From Beverwykella pulmonaria (taxonomy: Eukaryota > Ascomycota > Dothideomycetes > Pleosporales > Melanommataceae): DNA of 64,000 nt. The stretch lies in assembly GCA_001599595.1 (NCBI GenBank), contig BCHH01000002.1:2322053-2386052 (forward strand), read 5' to 3'. Position numbers and translations under genes: made by a program. This document shows positions 10,569 through 21,100 of the stretch, piece by piece (within the stretch, counting starts at the first letter, position 1; the number at the start of each line of letters is the position of its first letter). The notes below the pieces were generated by a model. That model did no database searches. It was not told the DNA's origin and worked only from the letters and a program-made list of their open reading frames with translations.

Positions 10569-12071
10569 ATGGACTCAGAAAGTCCTCCTTCTATACATCC
10601 GTACGATTACGTCGGCTCGTGGCTTGCTTCTACGCATGAATTCTGCCTCCCTCTGACTCCTCCGCCTAACGACTCGACGCTACGCCCAGCTCCCTTGAAG
10701 CGGAAGCGCGCCCTGTCCCTCCCCGCGAGTTTGCTCGCCTCCAAGTCGCATCGCAGCGTTAGTCCGGAGCGGCGAAGAACGGACGATACCGATGATATTC
10801 AGCCTGAGCAGAGCGCATCGCAACTTGGAAGCAAAACTCCACTAGCCTTGAACAAAAGGAATACATTCAGTTCTTCCACTAGTCATGCTTTCTCGAGTCC
10901 GAAACGTCCATCAAGCCCGACATGTGAGACGCCAATTATACTGAGGAGTGCGTGGCCGCCGGTGCTGACAGAGAGCCTCAATGGCCTAATGGAGGCACCC
11001 CCAGAGCATGTTGAACGACTTGGTGACCAACTTGCCGAGGGGGTTGATTTTAGCTTCATTCCTCAGGGTTTGCAGGTACGTGGATTTGACTCAATATTCC
11101 TAAATCAGATTGACAATTGTTTAGCATGTCATCAAAAACGACCCCGAGGTGGGTCACCAAACCACCAAACCGACCGACTTCAACTGCGGTGATACGCGCT
11201 CCACTGAGGAGCTGTCTGCCATATGGAAGGAAACCAAGAAGATCTTTCTCAATGCGCGCGATTGCAAGGACGGCAGTCGGGATAAGAATGCTTGGTGCGA
11301 TGATGTGGTGCGGCCTCTGGTTCATTTAGCCATGGAATTATACGGTAATAATAGATGGTGGTTCCAAAGCGTGTACGTACACTTTCCCTAGGTCCACTCA
11401 AGATATACCTAATGCATTATTCGTCTAGTCAATCGCAGTCCATCAATCCTCTTTACCTCTCCACGATCCCCGCTCCCAGCCTCACCGACTCTACCCGCCA
11501 CATACCTATCGACGGTAAAACCGACTACGTCCTCTCATACTCGCATCGCGACTCCAATATCTCGGCCCTTTACAAACGACTCGACGTAGCAAACCATAGG
11601 GAAATCAGACACACTCTCGACACATTCACAAAGCGAACCGCCCTCTTTTCTGGCTTTGAGGTCAAACCCGCATCCGGAGACCACACCGAGGCAGAACTGC
11701 AAATGAGTATATGGATCGCTGCATCTTTGCGCAAAAAGCAGGAACTCGCAGAAATCGTGCAAGCCCCGTTCGAGCCATCGACGATGGTCGAGCCTGCGTT
11801 TACCATTGTTGGACATGAACATTCCATCTACTACGCATATCCGCGTGAAAAGTTAGCGTCTGGGAGAAGTGGCGTGCATGTTCTGGGTCCGGATCGGGAT
11901 AGGTTTCAGAGGCTAAGCACAGATTCAATACGTGGAATTTTTCGGTTGGTTAGGTTGTATGGGAACTTATTGAAGTATGGGATGGATGAGGGAGAGGAGG
12001 GGTATTGGGGAGGCTTCTTCAGGCCCGTTCTGGATAGACTGGCCAGTATCGCTAAAGATCAGGACGAATGA
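10569..12071 (+). CDS. PD-(D/E)XK nuclease-like domain protein
   Basis: Exons 10569-11075, 11125-11372 and 11429-12071 encode 465 aa. Residues 1-150 are Ser/Pro-rich and basic (KRKR, SPKRP), possibly nuclear targeting. From about 170 onward the protein matches the fungal 'PD-(D/E)XK nuclease-like' family as I know it: a Trp-rich helix (NNRWWFQSV), Asp284 in KTDYVLSYS, and Glu329-Val-Lys331 in SGFEVKPASG, giving the D...E-x-K pattern, then a downstream Gln/Trp helix (QMSIW). The catalytic triad appears complete. Activity and substrate are not established for this family, so the nuclease function is inferred from fold motifs only. Relics of LINE and hAT elements flank it on both sides, yet it has no stops or frameshifts and clean introns. 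Confidence 0.8.
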
Positions 12072-12142
12072 ATTGAGGAAGTTAATGTCTGTGCATCTTA
12101 TAATGCACATTTTCAATACTTGCCACATCCTGTTTGGGTGGC

Positions 12143-12325
12143 CTATAAAGGCTGCCCTTCCCTCTGCAATATAGGAGAAGGTGCTTTTGGTGTCTGTAGT
12201 TGCCCAAACATCTCCCCTTGTCGTCTTTTGCCTATTGCCTTAGAGAACTGGTTAAAGGAGCCCTTTCCCAGCTTCAGCTGGTAGTATGCTGCCTGGGTCT
12301 TTTCAGGGGCAGGCAGTTGCTGTAG
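12143..12325 (-). mobile_element. Second LINE C-terminal relic
   Basis: The minus-strand frame contains YYQLKLGKGSF and, some 25 residues later, LQTPK, corresponding to the 'F/Y-Y-Q-L-K-x-G' and 'C-x-x-x-Q-T-P-K-H-L-L' blocks near the C-terminal zinc knuckle of fungal LINEs. The knuckle cysteines are missing, and the frame ends in TAG at 12143-12145. It is related to the fragment at 9483-9625 but not identical. Only about 180 bp can be supported. Confidence 0.5.
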
Positions 12326-13877
12326 TTTTAGGGATAATCTAGGTGTGATGGGCTAGGTCCCATGCACATGCCCACGTGGGGCTGGAAAGCGGCGTGGTTG
12401 CATAAATACCGACTACGCATGCTGAATCGTGTTGCTTCAACTCGTGCATGCCATTAGCATCTAAACTCTTACACTAGGCCTGTTCCGTATGTGCTGGTTG
12501 TGAGACCTCCCTTTCTCCTCTTCTTTCGCTTGTTGCCCATGTAGTGTCCACTTCACTAAAATGCTTTCTTTTGCTTTTCTTTTTAGGTAGGTTATTGGGG
12601 CAGGAGGAAAAGGAACAATCAGGTCCACATGTGATTTCAAGCCCTGGTTGAAGAAACAATCGATCCACTATTCTGCAGATTCCGGTGGTCAGAAGAACTT
12701 CAGCCCCATTGATCCACACAATTCAGTTCACAAGACTGTTCTGCCCAGGGCGGTCAACCGTACGTAGCACCGGCTATCTACTCTGTAACAAGCTGGGGCC
12801 GATGGCCTGGTGACGAGCACCAGGTACTGCTCACGCTGGAGGACTTGTCATCGTCCTGCGTCGAAAGTCGATCGGGTATGGGGAGAATCAGTAGGGCAAT
12901 ACCAACACAGTCGCTATAAAGCGCGACGTCATGGTATATATGTGCAGTCCATATTGCCAGGAAGAGCACAACCTGCAATCTAACGCTGAACGGCAAGATG
13001 CACGTGGTCGCTACCCATCACAGCAACATTGCCGCCGCAAGATCTCAAACACTCCTGAGGCCTGCTCGACAAGTTATGTAGGGACCAGATGATATTTAGC
13101 CCTACGGATAAGGCTGCACACACTGCACAAATGATGAAGGCTGCACGAACCCGCCACAATGGGAGCGGCACCCGTGAGCGTTCTCTGTACAGCGCTTGGG
13201 TTACGATGGGGTGGCACGCATGTGGTAGCCCGCCAGCCCATCCGGCCCCCCTGCGAATGGTGATGGGTGATGGGTGATGTTGAACGCTGGGCACCTGCAA
13301 GAGTTGCAACTTTAATATAGAAAAGCTCCGGCGGGCGATTTGCGCCCAGGAGAAATTAAAAACAAGATCCGCCTCCGCTGATCCCAGCCTCACATCGCCA
13401 ACAGGTTTAGAACCCTGCTAGTTCCGCCTGACCTGCGACACTCACGATTTACCGAAATCATAGTCAACGCGCTGCTTGCACCCAGCACCGCCCAGCATCC
13501 GCCTGCTTGCAAAGCTAGCTTCCAAACGTCCCAGTCTGTCGCTATCGCCAGCTTCCTCACGCTCGCTGCCCCTACTCACCGCTCCTCCACCTGCCAACCA
13601 AACCCGGTGGGCCCCTCATACTGCACTTGGAACACCCTCAGCACCGCTGACATCCGCCTCTTGAGCCTTGGGGAACTGCGCCGCGCTCCCCATTCCCCTT
13701 CAGCAGCCCGCTCGAGCTTCACTGCGTCCACCCTGATTGGAAGCCATGAGTGGTGGACGCCCATAGAAGACGACTCGACGAACGGTGGCCGCTGGCCTGA
13801 GGAGTAACCACCTCCCACCTCCCACCTCCTACCTCCTACCCCCCTGCCTCTCCGCTGCGCCACCCCTCTCTACCACG
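12326..13877. other. Intergenic, promoter side of DUF1765 gene
   Basis: About 1.5 kb with no supported gene. A 137-codon minus frame (12980-13393) shows no domain and has Arg/Ser-rich composition typical of chance frames. The last 400 bp are pyrimidine-rich (CCTCCCACCTCC repeats near 13808-13845), suitable as 5' UTR and core promoter of the next gene. Confidence 0.5.
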
Positions 13878-16800
13878 ATGCCAGCAGTCGTTGCTCAGGC
13901 CATAGGCGGCCACGACCTGTTCGCAAACGCACACAGGGACAGGAGTATGAGCACACCCGAAGCCTACCAGCCCGCCGAGCATGAGCCAGAAACTACGCAG
14001 CTCCCGAAAGCCGCCAGCTACACCTACTTCCCCCAAGTAAAAGACCTGCTAGATGAACCCGCGGTCCTTGAGCTGAACGGCACACTCTCCGAGGAGGAGC
14101 TAAAGCATGGTGCAAGCAATGGGGCTGGGTCCTACTCCTCGTCCGATGGATCAAGCCCAGACTCAGAGGAGGCCCCTATGGAGCAGAGGCAGGTACAGAG
14201 GCCGCAATTGAAGCATAGCAACTCGCGCCGGTCGTCGAGGTTCCTGTCGTTTTCCAGCAAAAGCCGCGATCCCTCTACAGAGCCCACGCCCGACCGCAGT
14301 CGGCCCGAGACCCGCAAAGAGAACCAGAAGCAGGCCGACTCGCCTAGTTCCATGTCCCCCGCGCGGTCGCTCTCGACTTTGAGGAGAAAGTCTTGGATTT
14401 CGTCACAATCACGATCATCGTCGCCGTCAAAAGAAACGCGGAAGCAGGACGAGGCGAGGAAAAAGGCCTCGACGAGTGCTCTGAGCATTCCAGAGAAGTC
14501 TAGCACAAAGCATGTCACAGACAGCTCGTCCAGCCCGTCCAGCCCCAAGAAACGCGTGCTCACAAAAAAAGCAAAACGACTCAGTGGCCTTTTCAATGCA
14601 ACCAACGCTCAGCCCACACCCACACCCACCACCGCCTCTGATGTTCCTGCAGTTCCCCCTATACCCAAGTCCTTTTCCGCCGATAAACTACCCTCCCACT
14701 TCTCCCCCACTAGTCCGACCCACATTCCACCGCTCCCGCGGAATTTGTCCTCGGACAAGCTCAAAGGCGTCAGAACGGAGCCCCGCAAGAAAGACGAGCT
14801 GTGGTCGGTGTTTCGCACGCTGGAGGCGGACCACCGCAAGTGAGTATTGGCCTCATTGTCTGTTGTTCGAGCGCTAACATGGCGCTAGATTCCAGTCCAA
14901 ATCCATGGCATTGAAGACGAATGTCGTCCGTACCACTCTCCTCCCGTTCTTGCGCTCGTATGCTACGCACTCGTCAAACCATGGGTTACGACCTGAGGAT
15001 TTGGATCGGCGGGCCAATATCCTGAACGGATGGTGGACCGGGCTGCTGGAGCTCCTCGCTGGGCGGAACAACCAGTCTATATCTGGCACCGACCGGCCAG
15101 CCATTCTTGAAGCTATCGCTGGTATTATGGAGAGACGAGAATGGAGGATGGCTCCGTCACCATTTTGCGCCCTCGCAAATCGTGTAGAGACATCTTCTAC
15201 CACAACGTTACGGTCTGCAGGGTCCAACTCGTCCACTTCCTCTGATTTTCTCGCCGAATCCGTCTATCACAACGTGCGAAATATCTTCACGCAAAATCTC
15301 CTCTCGCAAATGGCATTTGTCGTTGACAAAATGTCACTTCGAAATGCCGCGTCCAGCCTTGTAACCTTTTGTGGCAAGACTTGTGCGTATGCATTCTGCT
15401 TCTGCCCAGGAGTCGCTGATGTTCTTGTGCGCCTGTGGAATCCGACTATGGATACCATGAAGCGTGTTCTCGAAGAATCGGAAGTATCCAGACTGGACCG
15501 GCTAGACGTTGTGTCTGAACGAGTTATTCAGTCGTTCCCGCCCCTGCTCCACTCACTCAAGTTCCAAACGCTGACCAAGACTGTGCGGATATTGCGCCGT
15601 CCTGCCACTCCACCTTTAGGGACCGCAAACTTGGATTGGTATGGCAGCTGGGTAAAGCGCTGGTCAGGTGCCGAAAGCGACCTGTTTTACGTTTTTGTCA
15701 AACACTATCACATTCTCGTGGCCGATTTTGTCCCCATGGAGCCCAGCAACGCAGAGCGTATATGCGTCCCTGGTCTGGTTATGGTCCACGCCCAGATCTT
15801 GACCAATTTAGATGCAACTGTCAACCGTCATGCGGTTCCCCAGCAGACAGAAGACCCGATGACAGGAGCGACTCCAATAACATTCGATGATGTATTGGAA
15901 ACCCCGGACACTTCAGCCTCCGCGTTGCCTGTCCCTCCGGCAAATGCTACCCGGCTCATGGCGGAGAATCGCATCATCATGCTGATTCGAGACTTTCTTT
16001 CTGAGAGAAACGCGCATCTCGGCACGTCGAGGCTTATCTTCGCTGAAGGCTTCGGACGTCTTCTCAAAGGCGCAGCTCGCAAAGTATCAGTCTACAACAG
16101 TAACGCTTGTTACACTCTTTGCGACTTCCTCGAGGAGGCATTTGTCATCCTGGTCCGCTATGAACAGCTCGACCCACAACAACATCCAGTCTTGGACTGG
16201 TCTTTCTGGCTTGAGGTGTGCAAGCAGATGACTTCGAGTCAGAACACCGCCACAGAAATCAAATTGTTTGCCTTCTTGTACAGCAGCTGGTCAACGTTGA
16301 TATCGGACGAGCGTCGCAAGGCAAGCCTATGCTTGGATTTCCTGCTAGAACCAGATTTCTTCGAAAGTCGATTCAATCATTGGTGCCCAATGGTACGGTC
16401 GTATTACATGCGCTTATTATGTTGGCGAGTTGCGAGGTTTGACGGGGACGCCTTAGAAACTGACATGTATGTGTCTCTCTCCCCCATAGCTGCTGCATCT
16501 ACTGACGGATACTTTCAGAAACATCATGCGCGCATTGAGCGATCGTTTACGTTCCGTCTGGTCCCATTATCTTTGGATTCGGGAAGAAGCAGAGTCTAAG
16601 CAGATTCTCCTGCCATCCACCCAACCTTGCAATCCCGCACCCGGTCGACGTTTCCTTATCATCCGTAATGATACTCCTCTAGTCACTAATAGCGGTCCAT
16701 TCATTTCCTTTGATGGTGTTGTTCAGTCATTCCAGGCTCAGCCAACGCTCAAGCGACTCTCCGTGAATACTTCACCGAAACCTGAGACGCGGCCCCTCTC

Positions 16801-17377
16801 TGCGCAGTCGGCCGACTCTGAAGACTTCCCCGATGAGGAGATCAACAAGGGGCGGTGGAGTATGTTACGGAACTTGATTGGTGCTCCAAAGACTTCTTCG
16901 AAATCGCGAAGCCCTGGCCCCTCCCGTAAAGATAAGGAGAATGGTAAGACGTCGAGTACTGTCTCGTCCAGTGCCCCGGGCGAAACATCGTCGACTTCGA
17001 AGACTGAGACTGCTGAGAAGTCATCACCGTCAACCCCACCCACTCACCGCAGCTACAGTTTTCGTTTCTCTTTAGAGTGGGTCGACAAAAGATTTGGACA
17101 GTACCAGAATATGCGACTGAACCCACCACGACTCCCGCTTCCGGGTCAGGTCCTTCTCCAAACCAAAGGGATCAACATCCACGCAGTCAAAGGTTCTAAG
17201 CCGATTGGACCAGCAGCAACCTCCAGTCGCTACGCCGGGCGCGCCCTCGCGGAATGGACTTTCATCTCGCACGAGTGCCAGAATTTCTTCGATCGGAGAA
17301 AAAGCGAGGGTGTTCCGTCCAATCGCCTTGTTGAAACGCCCACTCTTGCTGTAGAGGCTTTCCGAAGACCGGGTTAG
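13878..17377 (+). CDS. DUF1765 (UPF0592) family protein
   Basis: Exons 13878-14839, 14889-16466 and 16519-17377 give 1132 aa. Residues about 80-300 are low-complexity Ser/Pro/Lys with many SP and RxxS sites, then a short linker (RKKDELWSVFRTLEADHRK) leads to an alpha-helical region of about 450 residues. The stretch FNHWCPMVRSYYMRLLCWR near the end of exon 2 is the most family-like part and fits DUF1765. Exon 3 adds another Ser-rich insert and a conserved C-terminal block (RYAGRALAEWTFISHECQNF). The family is fungal and of unknown molecular function; I see no certain transmembrane segment despite the 'UPF0592 membrane protein' naming. The ATG at 13878 is the first one in frame after the CT-rich leader. 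Confidence 0.82.
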
Positions 17378-18550
17378 TGCTGCACACAAGAGGACGCCAA
17401 ACGACATCCTACATACCCGCCATCTCCCTCGCTCTCGCAATGCTCTTCATCTGCAAACTTAGTGATCGCTCTCTTGCATACAGCATTGTACAAGTACATA
17501 CCTGCTCTGATTACTTCATTACATACATAATTGCGTCATCCATGCTCAGCAGGCAGGGTCGATGCCATATTCCATGATTGATTGCATTACGGGGGCAAAA
17601 GCTCACAGCTCGCTCTTGTTACCGGCGTTTTTCCATAGACATTTTTGGTCCTTCTGTTCTATTTCACGGTTGCCATGTACCGGTGGATGCATTTTTGGCG
17701 TGGATTTTTATTTTGGGCTTCACGGAGTGGTGGAAGTGTCGTATTCACTGCCCGGGGATGAACGGATGGATGAGGATTTATTTACAGGGCCACAATGCAA
17801 CAATATAGAATCTATCTGGTTTTCCCTTTTACAGTAGCTACCTTGCTTGATTGCGGTATTGATTACTACTCAAGTGGTGATGGCGTAAGCGAGGCTTGGG
17901 CATGATGCACAAGGTATGTCAACACGCTTTCCCTACATCATCTTGTCTGCACAGATGACTCTTGGCATGGTGAGATATATGCATGCTTGCCAAATAGAGG
18001 TCTTGCTGAACAGCCTGTAGGTCTCCGTTCGCCAGTATTGTCATCGGCGATTCCTGTACTTATGTCCTATCAACTGCGCTTCTTCCTCTTTGCTTTGCGT
18101 CGGTATCGAGCAAGCCCCTGGGCGGCGGGGTCGGCGGGTCTGATGCGGGGTTCTTGGATTTCGGGACGCTGCAATTGGAGTCTTCATTGGTTATTGTCTG
18201 GCTTTTGATAGAAGGAAATTTGCCGAGGTGAAAGCGATGATCCAGTTCGTTGTAGGATTTCAAGTCCTCTGCATGACAGATACCTAGGCTTATGGTATTA
18301 CTAGCTTACTGTTTTCTGCAGGGTAGTAGAATTAAGTATCTGTTCGTTGCCCCCTCTAACCGCTTCATTTACTTCTGTGAACCAGAATACCCCGTTAGCC
18401 TAGCATTGTCTTACCGTTACTAGGCCCCACTGAGCGTCTAGTAGGTACATGGTATAGGAGTATATGCCAAAACTCACCGCTTGACTCACCCGTTATACGT
18501 ATAAAGGCCTGCAAGATCGGCTCACATTTCATCGCTTTCTTATATCTCCT
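17378..18550. other. Intergenic between DUF1765 gene and ADH
   Basis: About 1.2 kb; the first part is probably 3' UTR. Frames up to 91 codons occur but show no domain or consistent codon pattern. No RNA gene or repeat is recognised. Confidence 0.45.
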
Positions 18551-18560
18551 TATATATAAA
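18551..18560 (+). promoter_or_regulatory. Putative TATA box of the ADH gene
   Basis: TATATATAAA lies 50 bp before the ATG at 18610, with a CA-rich leader (CACCCCACAAACACCAACA) in between. This arrangement is typical of regulated fungal genes. It is a sequence match only. Confidence 0.5.
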
Positions 18561-18609
18561 GTTCACCATCACTCATACTCGACTCCATCCCACCCCACAA
18601 ACACCAACA

Positions 18610-20017
18610 ATGACGCACCCTACACCTACTCGCGCAATCGTCACCTCCGCCCCTGCAAATGGCGCACCAGCCTGGGCCCTCCAACCCGCGCACGTCCGCG
18701 ACCCACGCGCCAATGAAGTCCTCGTCCGCATTGTAGCATCAGGCGTCTGCCACACTGATCTCGCGCTCTCCATGGTGCCCCCCGAGTTCGGCTTCATTTA
18801 CCCCAAAGTCATGGGCCATGAGGGCGGCGGTGTGGTTGAGAAGGTCGGGGAGGGCATCACGCATGTCCAGGCGGGCGATTTCGTGCTTCTTTCTTTTAAC
18901 TTTTGTGGCGAGACTGAAGGGGGGTGTTATAGTTGTGAGAAGGCGATACCGGGGTATTGTAAGATTTGGAATCCGCTGAATCTTTTCTGTGAGGAAGGGG
19001 TTTATGAAACAGGAGAAGGCGGGGTGGCGGGGGGTTTCTTCGGGCAGAGTAGTTTTGCGAATTATGCGATTGTGAAGGAGAAGAGCGTTGTCAATGTGAA
19101 GGGCTTAGTACAGAGTGAGGAAGAGCTGAAGTTGTTTGCTCCGTTTGGATGTGGGTTTCAGACGGGCGCAGCGACCGTGCTGAATGTAGCGAATGTGCAA
19201 GAGAGGGATAGCATCGCGGTGTTTGGGCTGGGCGGCGTGGGGATGCTGGGGGTTATTGTACGCTCTACCCCATACTTACCTGCTCAGCATCCTCCGAGTC
19301 GAGATAAAGCAGGGCTGATCACTTTTCACAGGCGGCCAAACTCCGCAACGCGCGCACCATCATCGCCGTCGACAGAGTCCAGTCTCGCCTCGAGATTGCC
19401 AAGTCTGTAGGAGCAACTCATGTCATCGATACAACATCCTTCACCGACCTGAAAGCAGACCTCGAGAAAGCGATCAAGGAGATCGAGCCCCAGGGCATGA
19501 ACTTCAATGTCGACACGACGGGGGTCCTGCCCATCGTTGAGGCAGGCGTCAGCACGTTACAGCCTGGGGGCGAGCTGCTCTTGATCGGGATTATGAATCG
19601 GTTGACGTTGAATGTGGATTTGAGTGATTTGTTGGCTGTAAGATTTGTGTTTGGATTTGTGTTTTGTGGGGGAGAGAGGTTCCTGGAGTGTTTGCTGACT
19701 TTGTGTAGAATGGCAAAACGATTCGTGGCGTCATCGAAGGCAATGTGAAGCCTGCGAATGTAAGTTCCTCATTTGCGATCCCAATGCCCAGAATGCTGAC
19801 TGGCCCCTTAGTTTGTGCCTCAATTGATACAATTGTATCGGGAGGGCAAGCTGCCTATTGAGAAGCTGATTAAGTTCTATGCGGTGAGATACCCCCACAC
19901 TTCTTGAACATATATGGAAGGGGTTGAATACTAATTGGATCACAGGCAGAGGACTTCGCGAAAGCGCTGGGAGATATGCATACCGGTGCTACCATTAAGC
20001 CCATATTGACATGGTAA
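18610..20017 (+). CDS. Zinc-dependent alcohol dehydrogenase (MDR family)
   Basis: Cytosolic NAD(P)-dependent oxidoreductase that interconverts alcohols and aldehydes, probably aryl or allylic by similarity to the AreB/benzyl-alcohol type; the substrate is inferred. Five exons (18610-19257, 19332-19637, 19709-19759, 19812-19883, 19946-20017) give 382 aa with every junction in phase 0. Catalytic zinc ligands are Cys47, His70-Glu71 (GHEGGG) and Cys181. Structural-zinc cysteines are 99, 106, 109 and 117, a C-x6-C-x2-C-x7-C spacing with four extra residues compared with the usual first gap of two. The nucleotide-binding GLGGVG is at 206-211. The C-terminal part (GKTIRGVIEGN) is family-like. A TATA box lies 50 bp upstream. 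It is convergent with the DJ-1-like gene. Confidence 0.9.
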
Positions 20018-20347
20018 AAGGTTCTGAGGCGAATATGTGGCTTTCTTCTCTGTCGATCGCGGGAAGACTGGCATTATCATATTATCGATCCTACTAGTCT
20101 ACTCACCCACCCAAGCTGCGTATCCCATTCTGCAGTGTAAAAAAAGACTTTCAAACAGTAATGTGAGAGAATAGAAGCACGTACATATGGTATTGACTAG
20201 GCTACTGATATTGCTTTCTCGGAGATGAAGTACAGATCTTTTCAAAGACTCAGGTAACTTGATCGTTTTATTTCTGGCGAGGAGATGTATTCGAACAATG
20301 GAACACGACGGAATCCCCCTTCACATCTCACACACTATATTGTCGTA
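20018..20347. terminator. Convergent 3' region of ADH and DJ-1-like gene
   Basis: 330 bp between two stop codons on opposite strands, so it should contain both polyadenylation regions. No gene is supported here. Confidence 0.45.
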
Positions 20348-21100
20348 TCAAGGCGTGCCCGCCAAAGCGTTAGCATAGAACTGCCCCCTTCCCTTTGGAT
20401 CGAAGTCCAACCCCTCGCACGACAACTCGACCAACTTGTCACCAAACTCCTTCTTCGCAAACTCAATCACCATATCAATACCTATCACACAGTAAGTTAA
20501 TCAGCTCCCTTCAAACCCCAACTCATCAAAGATAAACTTACCACAACCTGCACCCCCGGCAGTCAAAATCTTCGCGCCTTCAAAATAGCCCTCCTCAGTA
20601 ACCCATCTCTGATCCTGCCACTCCACCTTCGGAAACGCCGTCTTGGCCGCTGCGAGCAATATTCGGTTCGTAGTGGCCTTCTTTCCGTCCAGCACCCCGG
20701 ATCGGGCTAACCACATGCCCCCTGTGCACGTAGACATGACGATCTTCGTCTGTTTGACTGCCTCCCTGATGAAGGTTAAACTGTCCTCCTTGACTGTCAT
20801 CGGATTCGGGCCTCCAAGCAGCAAGATATCCAAGTCTCGAGGGGCATTGAGATAGGTATGCGTGGGGCGGACGAAGATGTCGGGCGACATCCAGGTCTCT
20901 TGGGTAGATGAGGAGATGTAGAGGAACTCCATGGGGATGGCCTGGGGGAGCATGGCAGCGATCTCGGGGATGATGCCGGCAACCATGGTCATTATTTTGA
21001 CGGAGAGACTACCGAGGATGTCTAGACCTACAAGGTCCGACATTTGGACTTCTTCGTGTAGGACGCCGATGCGAAGGGTTTTTTGGTCGGTGGAAGACAT
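20348..21100 (-). CDS. DJ-1/PfpI (class I glutamine amidotransferase-like) protein
   Basis: Exons 21100-20542 and 20481-20348 (intron 20482-20541) give 230 aa. The nucleophile elbow is STCTGGMW with Cys125, followed by the family's ATTNR and the ILTAGGAGCGIDM segment that the splice junction interrupts. This resembles the isonitrile hydratase-like branch of DJ-1/PfpI more than the protease or chaperone branch, but the reaction cannot be fixed from motifs. No signal peptide is seen; it is likely cytosolic. Without the intron the frame runs on to a shorter, wrong C-terminus (199 aa). It is convergent with the alcohol dehydrogenase. Confidence 0.88.

Noticed and set aside
12980..13393. 137-codon minus frame
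   Set aside because: No family, biased Arg/Ser/His composition and no supporting context.
4475..21100. Secreted esterase, alcohol dehydrogenase and DJ-1-like gene as part of a metabolic gene cluster
   Set aside because: They are separated by housekeeping genes, point in different directions and no backbone synthase or transporter is present.
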